Shown here piece after piece: positions 6,570 to 12,185 of a DNA stretch of 12,185 nt (position 1 is the first letter of the stretch; the number at the start of each line of letters is the position of its first letter). The notes under the pieces were generated by a model. It was not told the origin of the DNA. It worked only from the letters and a program-made list of their open reading frames with translations, and did not search any database. Origin of the DNA: Fimbriiglobus sp043785105 (GTDB lineage: Bacteria > Planctomycetota > Planctomycetia > Gemmatales > Gemmataceae); assembly GCA_043785105.1 (NCBI GenBank), contig JAYVXO010000210.1, positions 1 to 12,185 of the forward strand, in the 5' to 3' direction. The position numbers were made by a program, and so were the translations under genes.

Positions 6570-7859
6570 TTTGTCGGGTGGCGGTTGGAAGAACAAGAAG
6601 AAGATTAGCAGACTGATCGAGCAGCCCAAAAGCGGCACAAACCAGATCGGTTGCCAGTCGAAACTGTTGCCGACTTTGTGCTGTTCGACAATATACCCGG
6701 CGAACACGTTGCCGATCCAGTTGCCGAACCCGCTGGACACGAACGAGATGATGCCCTGCGCACTGGCGCGCAGGTGGGCAGGGGCTTCCCGATCGAGGTA
6801 CGTCGCAGCGACGACAAAGAAGAACGCATAACTCCAGCCGTGCATCGGCACGCCGAACATCAGGACGATTGGCACGCTGCCGTAGGTCAACGCGAACCCC
6901 CGCACCACCCACCCGGCGAGGCCGACGAGCATCATCGTCTTCAGGTGCTTTTTCGGGTGGAGTAACGGAATGAGAAACATGCACACCACTTCGCAGACTT
7001 GCCCCAGCGTCAACACCTGTTCGGGCTTCGGGACGCCCAAATCGGTGAGGTAGCGGTGCGCGTACAGGCCGTAAAATTGGTTCATCGCCGTGGACACAAA
7101 CGCGACGCCGACGAAGATGCCGAACGACCGATCTTTGAACAACTTCAGCGCCGGTAGGCCGAGAATCTGCGCGACGGATTTGCCGAAGACCTTCGGTCGT
7201 GTGGCGGGGAGTGTGAAGGCATAGACGCCCAAAATGCCTGACGCCAGCGCCGCGAGGTACAGCGGTTGCGGCGACACGGGGACTAGGAGAATGCCGACCA
7301 CGTTGCCGGTGACGATCCAGCCGATCGTGCCCCACATTCGCATCCGGCTAAAGCCACGCGCAGGGTCGTGCAAATTCCGCAGCGTAATCACAGTCGTCAA
7401 CGTCAGGCCGAGTTGCAAGCAGAACGAGTAGACCAGCATCATCCCGAACAACGGCCAGAAGACATCTGCCACGACTTGACGCAACATCGGGTCGTCGTTG
7501 ATCGAATCAATCGGCACCGTCGCCTGGACCGTTCGGTAGATTTCCGTAACCCGCGCGAAGTTCGCATCGCACCACCACCCGGCAACCGTGAGCATCACCG
7601 CACAGCCCAGGCTTGCCACGCCCAGCACCCGTTCGGCGCGAAACAGCCGATCGGCAAGCAAGCCGATGAACAGCGGCGCGGCCATGCCGCCGAAGGCGAA
7701 CGTCGAGTAAATCCAACCGACTTCAGCGGTGGTGAAATTCAGCCCGCCCAGACTGGGGGCGGACATGAGATACGTGGAGAGCGTGACCGCCCACGAGCCG
7801 AGTGCAAAGTAGAAAAGAAACATCATCGCGGACAACCGTGTCCGCACAAACTTCGGCAT
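6558..7859 (-). CDS. MFS transporter, nucleoside:H+ symporter (NupG/XapB-like) family
   Basis: A membrane protein of 433 residues with about twelve hydrophobic segments, close to the ~418 of E. coli NupG. It is likely to import nucleosides or a related solute with protons across the inner membrane. Family landmarks are the start FYFALGSWAVTLSTY, the MFS loop GLLADRLF (about 67-74), RMRMWGTIGWI (about 172-182), a QVCEVVCMFLIPLL segment and HLRASAQGIISFVSSGFGN near the end, matching the equivalent NupG stretches in order. A loop at about 97-130, between the third and fourth segments, looks longer than in NupG. A GTG at 7862 is also possible, but GGAG lies six bases before the ATG at 7859, the better spacing, so I chose that start. 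It is the first gene of the proposed operon with the flavin oxidoreductase and mnmH. Confidence 0.9.
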   Translation of the reverse strand: MPKFVRTRLSAMMFLFYFALGSWAVTLSTYLMSAPSLGGLNFTTAEVGWIYSTFAFGGMAAPLFIGLLADRLFRAERVLGVASLGCAVMLTVAGWWCDANFARVTEIYRTVQATVPIDSINDDPMLRQVVADVFWPLFGMMLVYSFCLQLGLTLTTVITLRNLHDPARGFSRMRMWGTIGWIVTGNVVGILLVPVSPQPLYLAALASGILGVYAFTLPATRPKVFGKSVAQILGLPALKLFKDRSFGIFVGVAFVSTAMNQFYGLYAHRYLTDLGVPKPEQVLTLGQVCEVVCMFLIPLLHPKKHLKTMMLVGLAGWVVRGFALTYGSVPIVLMFGVPMHGWSYAFFFVVAATYLDREAPAHLRASAQGIISFVSSGFGNWIGNVFAGYIVEQHKVGNSFDWQPIWFVPLLGCSISLLIFFLFFQPPPDKAHE

Positions 7860-7895
7860 CACGAACTCCGACCGCCATTCGGCAACCCGATCGGT

Positions 7896-7923
7896 AATAA
7901 AGAGGTTTCGACCCCGGTTTCAA
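7896..7923 (-). promoter_or_regulatory. possible sigma70-type promoter for the transporter operon
   Basis: Read on the minus strand: TTGAAA (7923-7918, five of six matches to TTGACA), a 16-base spacer, and TTTATT (7901-7896, four of six to TATAAT). This would start transcription about 30 bases before the ATG at 7859, downstream of the large palindrome. Confidence 0.35.
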
Positions 7924-7945
7924 GGCGTGCCCGCAAAACAAAACA

Positions 7946-8046
7946 AGCAGACTTCACCACAGAGGGCACGGAGAGCCACAGAGAGAAATCCAAATCTGAT
8001 TTTTTCTTCTCCGTGGCCCTCTGTGCCCTCTGTGGTGAAGTCTGCT
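7946..8046. repeat. 101-base near-palindrome of CACAGAG-type units, possible terminator
   Basis: The arms 7946-7969 and 8023-8046 are perfect over 24 bases. Continuing inward to 7988/8004, 38 of 43 positions are Watson-Crick pairs, two are G-T and three are mismatches. Each arm holds three related units (CACAGAGGG, CACGGAGAG, CACAGAGAG) about ten bases apart. Similar ACCACAGAGG-CACAGAG sequences are, from memory, common dispersed repeats in planctomycetes and several other bacteria. On the minus strand the stem is followed by TTGTTTTGTTTTG, so it could end the transcript of the 10322-8064 gene. Confidence 0.8.
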
Positions 8047-8063
8047 GTCATGACCGTCCGTCA

Positions 8064-10322
8064 TCAAATCTGCACGCGGCGGTTGTAGACCCACCATTCC
8101 AGCACTAGCACCAACAGCCCGAGTAGCACTGGGAATTTCCACAGGTCGCGGGGTTGTTTGCGGGGGGCGTCGGCTTGGATCGTGGCGTTGCCGATCTTGA
8201 TTTCCTTCATCACGGACAGGTCGCTTTCGAGCGGGTCGAACAGGTTGACGGCGAAGCGGCGGGTTTGCTCATTCCGGCTCGCGGGGTCGGTCCAGCGCAC
8301 GATGTAGATGCCGAGTTTGTCCGTGTTCGTGACGATGAAATCGGGCCTCGAACCGCGTTCGAGTTTGATCGTCTCGCCGTCCGGTTTCGTCACGCGAAGT
8401 TCGCTGATGCCGCCGAGGCGGAGCGGTTTCACCTGACCGGGTTTAATCGCGTCTTCCGTCCCCGCGTCGCGGACGTTGCCCAGGTACATCACGACGTTCC
8501 GCATGAAGAGCGGGAAGCTAACCTTCAGCGGCCAGTTCGTGTTCCATTTGCCGTCGTTGGTCAGAATCGGGAAGGTCATGACGAGGTCCGTAAACGCCTG
8601 CCGTGGAATCGCCGCGAGCAGCACGAGGTCCTGCGTTCCTTCAATGAGCCGCTGCGTTCGTGGCGGTAGCTCAGGAAGTTTGAACGCCTCGGCTACATCG
8701 ACTTCGTCCAGGGCTTGCAAGTTTCGCATCACCGGGTGTCGGCTCTGCCAGCCGCGCACACTCGGACCCGTGACCGCTTCGGCGACGTTGGCCCCCTTGC
8801 CCTTGGCGTTCGTGGCCAGCACGAACGGCGGCGGCACGCTGCCGATGAACAGGGTGTTGGCCGTCGGCATGGTGTCGGCAGAGTCCGGCGAACAGCGGTC
8901 GTAGATGATGAGGTCGTACTTGCCGTCGCGGGCCGGCCCGAGGTATTCCTTGGGGTCCGGGCTGTTCAACACGCTCGCGGACAGGTACGCCACCTCGCAG
9001 ATTTTCTTGGTGCTTTCGGAATCGAGGAAGTATCGCAGCGGTCGGTTTTCCGGGCCGACGACCAACACCCGCGCTTTGCGGATCACACCCAGAACAACCC
9101 AAGCTTCGTCGTCCAACGCGAACGCATCGTTGGCGTTTTCGAGCTTCAACCGCAGCACAATGTCCGTGTTCTCCGGCAAATCCGGGATCGTGAACACGAG
9201 GTCCGGTTTCTCGGATCGTGCGGGGAGGGGCTTGCGGCGTTTGTCCCGTTTCGTGTCGTCGTCGTCGTAGCTAGCAATCAACCGCGTGCCCCCTTCCAGC
9301 ACTTCGAGCCGCGCTTTCACGTCCGCATCGGTCGGCTTGTAATTGCGCAAAATCGCACGGGCAATCACCCGCGTCGGGTCTTCGGGGTCACGTTCCGCGT
9401 CGAACCGCAGGATAGCCACGTTGTTGGATGCGCCCTTCTCTTCCGGGTCCGGCGGCGTGGGCGGGATGTGGTAGGTCAGGTTCAAATTTGCCAACGCGAA
9501 GTCGGGCACCGGCGGGAACTTGCCATCAGAATAAAGGTGAACGTCCGCCTGCATCCCTTCCACGCCGACGTAGGTGCGTTCCTTGCCCGGCTCCGGGTTG
9601 GCAGGGGCGGCGGCTTCGTTCTCCGTGGAGCGTGCGGGGTTGGCCAAACTGGCCGCCAAGCTAAGGGCTTCGTCGATCTTGGTCGGACGTTGCGTCGGCA
9701 CAATCGCGTTGATGGCGTTGCGGAGAGAGTTGCGGTTAGTGGTGTACGATTGCCGAATCTCCGCGACATCGCTGAAGGCAATCACCATTCCCGAATCGGC
9801 ATCGGTCGCGCCGTCGATTTCTTTGATCGCCTCACTCTTGGCCCACGCCAGCCGACTCGGATCGACATCGGTTGCCGTCATGCTTGCCGAGTTGTCGATG
9901 ATGATGATGTAGTGCTTGCCGCCCATGAGCGCGCCGTGCAATCGTGGGCCAAGTACCCCGTAGATCATCACCAGCGCGACGAACACTTGCAGCAACAACA
10001 ACAGGTTCCGGCGCAGCCATTGCATCAGCCGGTTGACGTGAAGGTCTTCAATGCTCTTCTTCCAAAGAAACGTCGATGGCACCGCAATCGGCTTGCGTTT
10101 CAGTCGCAAAAAGTACAGCAGCACGATCAACGGCGGCACGAAAAACATCGCCAGCGCCGCCGGCAGTGCCAACGCCACCCGGTGGCTAACGCCCGCGTTC
10201 GATTCCAGCCACGTGTTAATCTCGTTGCCGTACCCCAGCAAGTCCGCCGCGAACACGACGACGCCAGGAATTGCCAACAGCACGAGCAAGACCACACCGA
10301 TCGTGAAGAGCGTCCGCATCAT
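8064..10322 (-). CDS. BatA/VWA domain membrane protein
   Basis: A 752-residue protein from the ATG at 10322 (a second ATG follows directly at 10319). A GTG at 10454 would add 44 residues with no family features, so I rejected it; no clear Shine-Dalgarno sequence is seen. Membrane segments lie at about 4-26, 49-72 and 107-126, and a final one at 730-746. The stretch FLRLKRKPIAVPSTFLWKK between the second and third segments is typical of the BatA N-terminal double-transmembrane domain. A VWA domain follows (about 137-290) with the metal-binding motif DNSAS (D143, S145, S147), T214 and SDG (265-267), so the metal site looks intact. The rest (about 300-720) is a large presumably periplasmic region with beta-rich, GATase-like character. 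Relatives act with MoxR ATPases and DUF58 proteins in aerotolerance (Bat) or related assemblies; neither partner is here. The exact role is unknown. Confidence 0.87.
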   Translation of the reverse strand: MMRTLFTIGVVLLVLLAIPGVVVFAADLLGYGNEINTWLESNAGVSHRVALALPAALAMFFVPPLIVLLYFLRLKRKPIAVPSTFLWKKSIEDLHVNRLMQWLRRNLLLLLQVFVALVMIYGVLGPRLHGALMGGKHYIIIIDNSASMTATDVDPSRLAWAKSEAIKEIDGATDADSGMVIAFSDVAEIRQSYTTNRNSLRNAINAIVPTQRPTKIDEALSLAASLANPARSTENEAAAPANPEPGKERTYVGVEGMQADVHLYSDGKFPPVPDFALANLNLTYHIPPTPPDPEEKGASNNVAILRFDAERDPEDPTRVIARAILRNYKPTDADVKARLEVLEGGTRLIASYDDDDTKRDKRRKPLPARSEKPDLVFTIPDLPENTDIVLRLKLENANDAFALDDEAWVVLGVIRKARVLVVGPENRPLRYFLDSESTKKICEVAYLSASVLNSPDPKEYLGPARDGKYDLIIYDRCSPDSADTMPTANTLFIGSVPPPFVLATNAKGKGANVAEAVTGPSVRGWQSRHPVMRNLQALDEVDVAEAFKLPELPPRTQRLIEGTQDLVLLAAIPRQAFTDLVMTFPILTNDGKWNTNWPLKVSFPLFMRNVVMYLGNVRDAGTEDAIKPGQVKPLRLGGISELRVTKPDGETIKLERGSRPDFIVTNTDKLGIYIVRWTDPASRNEQTRRFAVNLFDPLESDLSVMKEIKIGNATIQADAPRKQPRDLWKFPVLLGLLVLVLEWWVYNRRVQI

Positions 10323-10618
10323 GATGAACCATACGCACAAGGACAACGTGACTCCACACAAGATACCCGGTGCAGAAGTCGGAAGCGAGATAGGACTTCG
10401 GATGTCGTTGGATTTTGGCGAACCGGCTGCGCAACCTGTTGGGTGATCTGTCACGCGCAGATGAACAAATATTACTCAGGCGGCACACATCGCCGGTTCG
10501 ATCTGCGACTTGGCACTTTTCTGCTTGCTTCACGCGCGGGTTGCGGCTACTCTAATAACACTGCTAGATAATCTGGTTATTATCCCACCGACTTTGCTGC
10601 CTGCCGAGGAACTTCCCG
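10323..10618. promoter_or_regulatory. divergent promoter region with an inverted repeat
   Basis: About 300 bases between two divergently read genes, with no gene of their own. TAATAAC (10553-10559) and GTTATTA (10576-10582) form a perfect seven-base inverted repeat with 23-base centre spacing, suggesting a dimeric regulator site. TCTAAT (10551-10556) and GATAAT (10567-10572) are each one base off a -10 box, but no well-spaced -35 box accompanies either. GAGGA at 10606-10610 is a ribosome binding site eight bases before the ATG at 10619. The part nearest 10322 shows nothing clear. Confidence 0.4.
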
Positions 10619-11980
10619 ATGCTGACCTTACTCGGTGAACCAACACGATATTGCGACGGGATCACACGGCGTTCCTCGTTGAAAATTGGGGCGTTCGCGT
10701 TCGGTGCGACCACATTGACGCTGGCCGACATCAACCGCAGTGAGGCAGCGGCGAAGAAGCAAGACCCGGCGTTTTCACCCACTCAGCACAAGGCGGTCAT
10801 CAACATTTTCTTGGGCGGCGGACCGCCACACCAGGACATGTTCGACCTGAAGCCCGACGCCCCCGCCGAGATTCGCGGGGAGTTTCACCCAATCAAAACC
10901 AACGTCTCCGGCATTGAGATTTGCGAAGTCTTCCCGCGCATCGCCCAGATGATGGACAAGTTCGCCATCATCCGCTCGATCGTCGGGGCCAAGGGCGGCC
11001 ACGACGGCTACCAATGCACCACGGGGTTCCCGAAATCGTCGCTGGCCACACTTGGCGGGCGTCCCAGCATCGGGGCGGTACTGACGAAGTTGCACGGACC
11101 CGTCGATCCGTCCGTGCCGCCGTTCGTCGGGCTGTCCGAGAAGACTCAGCACATCGAATGGAGCGATCCGGGGCAAACCGGGTTCCTAGGTAGCACGTAC
11201 TCCGCGTTCCGCCCGAGTGGTCCGGACTTGGCGAACATGAAACTGAACGCGATGAACCAATCGCACCTGAACGACCGCAAGTCGCTGCTCTCCGGGTTCG
11301 ACTCGCTCCGCAAGGAACTCGACGCGAACGGCTCCCTGATTGGGATGGACGCCCACACCGAGCGGGCGATGAACGTGCTGCTGTCCAGCCGGTTGATCGA
11401 AGCCCTCGACCTGTCGAAGGAAGACCCGCGAATCCGCGACCGCTACGGCGACGGCAAGCCGTACAAGTACCAGTTCGACGGCGCCCCGACGTCGAACGAC
11501 CAACTGCTGATGGCGCGGCGGCTCGTCGAGGCCGGTGCCCGTTGCGTGACGCTGAGCTACGGTCGCTGGGACAGCCACAACAAAAACTTCGACCTCGTCC
11601 GCGACCACGGCGGCAAGCTCGACCAAGCCTTGTCCGCGCTGATCTGGGACTTGGAACGGCTGGACATGCTGGACAACGTGACCGTGATCGCTTGGGGCGA
11701 ATTCGGTCGCACCCCCCGCATCAACAAGGACGCCGGCCGCGACCACTGGCCGCAAGTCAGTTGCGCGCTCCTGGCGGGCGGCGGGCTGAAGACGGGCCAA
11801 GTCATCGGCAGCACGAACCGCCTCGGCGAGTTCGCCAAGGACCGCCCGATCGAGTTCAACGACGTGTTCGCCACCCTGTACAAGTCCCTCGGCCTCGACC
11901 CCGAAACCACCAGTGTCATGGACCCCACCGGCCGCCCCCAATTCGTCACCGACGGCAAACCCGTCCGCGAGCTGGTGTAG
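10619..11980 (+). CDS. DUF1501 domain-containing protein, Tat-exported
   Basis: A 453-residue protein of the DUF1501 family, abundant in planctomycetes and distantly related to the alkaline phosphatase/sulfatase superfamily; its reaction is not known. A twin-arginine signal peptide is seen at the N-terminus: TRRSSLK (16-22), a hydrophobic run to about 37, and a likely cleavage after the AAA at 43-45, so it should be exported folded. Conserved family stretches are GGGPPHQDMFDLKP (66-79), SIVGAKGGHDGYQ, AWGEFGRTPRIN (358-369) and GRDHWP (373-378), which probably include metal-binding residues. The start is well supported by GAGGA eight bases upstream. DUF1501 genes often lie next to DUF1549/DUF1553 cytochrome-type genes; here the neighbours are a divergent VWA protein and a broken small gene, so its partner is not visible. 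Confidence 0.95.
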   Translation: MLTLLGEPTRYCDGITRRSSLKIGAFAFGATTLTLADINRSEAAAKKQDPAFSPTQHKAVINIFLGGGPPHQDMFDLKPDAPAEIRGEFHPIKTNVSGIEICEVFPRIAQMMDKFAIIRSIVGAKGGHDGYQCTTGFPKSSLATLGGRPSIGAVLTKLHGPVDPSVPPFVGLSEKTQHIEWSDPGQTGFLGSTYSAFRPSGPDLANMKLNAMNQSHLNDRKSLLSGFDSLRKELDANGSLIGMDAHTERAMNVLLSSRLIEALDLSKEDPRIRDRYGDGKPYKYQFDGAPTSNDQLLMARRLVEAGARCVTLSYGRWDSHNKNFDLVRDHGGKLDQALSALIWDLERLDMLDNVTVIAWGEFGRTPRINKDAGRDHWPQVSCALLAGGGLKTGQVIGSTNRLGEFAKDRPIEFNDVFATLYKSLGLDPETTSVMDPTGRPQFVTDGKPVRELV

Positions 11981-12010
11981 GCATGCGGGCGAACTTTTGG
12001 AGTCGATCCC

Positions 12011-12118
12011 ATGAACGATCCGATCGTGGACGAAGTGCGGCGGATCCGTGACGAGTACGCGGCCCGTTTCAACTACGATTTAGACTTAATTAGGAGTTAC
12101 GCAGTCGCGGCATTTTGA
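12011..12118 (+). pseudogene. small planctomycete hypothetical protein, truncated by an insertion sequence
   Basis: The frame starts with MNDPIVDEVRRIRDEYAA, then RFNYDLDLI, and then diverges to RSYAVAAF and a stop, 35 codons in all. From memory, proteins with this N-terminus are short (about 70-100 residues) hypothetical proteins common in planctomycetes and cyanobacteria and of unknown function; they may be antitoxin-like but I cannot show it. GGAG at 11999-12002 lies eight bases before the ATG, a good ribosome binding site. The family-like part ends near 12090, where sequence resembling an insertion-sequence end begins, so the last residues come from the inserted DNA. It follows the DUF1501 gene by 30 bases and may share its transcript. 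Confidence 0.6.
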
Positions 12119-12185
12119 AGGCGGTATCGCGGAGTCGTTCGGTACGCGCGGACGGCATCCTGGACGATCTGCCACTTCGCGGTCA
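12091..12185 (-). mobile_element. end of an insertion sequence, running off the window
   Basis: From about 12091 the sequence TAGGAGTTACGCAGTCGCGG reads like an insertion-sequence terminal repeat (its complement ends TGCGTAACTCCTA, an end type I have met in several transposable elements). It interrupts the small gene at 12011, and a minus-strand frame ends inside it. The family (for example IS5, IS4, IS630) cannot be settled from 95 bases, and the target duplication and other end are outside the window. Confidence 0.5.
12097..12185 (-). CDS. probable transposase, C-terminal fragment
   Basis: The minus strand from the window edge encodes TAKWQIVQDAVRAYRTTP followed by RYRLQNAATA and a stop (TAA at 12099-12097). 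The other two minus-strand frames are arginine- and proline-rich shadow-like frames. A reading frame that ends within a few bases of the proposed element end is typical of transposase genes. No catalytic residues are visible in these 29 codons, and the identification rests on position and the IS-like end. Confidence 0.45.
   Translation of the reverse strand, partial: TAKWQIVQDAVRAYRTTPRYRLQNAATA

Noticed and set aside
7946..8046. CRISPR-like repeat reading of the CACAGAG units
   Set aside because: The units are only about ten bases apart with no spacers, and they form a palindrome rather than an array.
9250..9270. GTC trinucleotide run
   Set aside because: It simply encodes a short aspartate run within the VWA protein and is too short to be a notable repeat.
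10323..10454. 44-residue N-terminal extension of the VWA protein from a GTG codon
   Set aside because: The extension has no family features, and the ATG at 10322 places a membrane segment at the N-terminus as expected.
8715..10571. 618-codon plus-strand frame opposite the VWA gene
   Set aside because: Antisense shadow with arginine, histidine and valine bias; the minus-strand frame has membrane segments and an intact VWA metal site.

Overview
The window looks like chromosomal DNA of a GC-rich planctomycete, most likely of the Gemmata/Gemmataceae type. The evidence is gene content: a Tat-exported DUF1501 protein, a large membrane-anchored BatA/von Willebrand factor A (VWA) protein, a multi-pass membrane protein with a spermidine-synthase-like domain, and a short protein with an N-terminus (MNDPIVDEVRRIRDEYAA) that I associate with planctomycete small hypothetical proteins. 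This assignment is from memory of these families; no rRNA or marker gene is present.

Layout. Bases 1-260 hold no convincing protein gene but are densely structured: a GC hairpin, two further hairpins, a long-range helix, then a strong intrinsic terminator. This resembles a mobile-element-associated RNA, either a stand-alone HEARO/omegaRNA-type RNA or the right end of an IS200/IS605 element. Bases 261-588 are a leader with two long inverted repeats. Two plus-strand genes follow: a membrane spermidine-synthase-like protein (589-2877) and a thiamine-pyrophosphate E1-alpha dehydrogenase subunit (2908-4032) with no beta subunit beside it. Tail-to-tail with it, overlapping by 18 bases, ends a minus-strand cluster read MFS nucleoside-type transporter (7859-6558), Old Yellow Enzyme-type flavin oxidoreductase (6522-5086) and tRNA 2-selenouridine synthase MnmH/SelU (5067-4015). 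The short gaps of 35 and 18 bases suggest one operon with a promoter near 7900.

A 101-base near-palindrome built of CACAGAG-like units (7946-8046) separates that operon from a minus-strand BatA/VWA membrane protein (10322-8064) and may terminate its transcript. A roughly 300-base divergent promoter region follows, then the plus-strand DUF1501 gene (10619-11980). Thirty bases further on, the small protein gene at 12011 runs into what looks like the end of an insertion sequence (about 12091 onward), whose transposase tail reads inward on the minus strand.

Functionally the genes are a mixed set (polyamine-like or methyltransferase chemistry, 2-oxoacid oxidation, nucleoside uptake, flavin reduction, tRNA wobble modification, cell-envelope proteins) and do not form one pathway. 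The least ordinary parts are the structured RNA at the left end, the large palindrome, and the gene cut by an insertion sequence at the right end.
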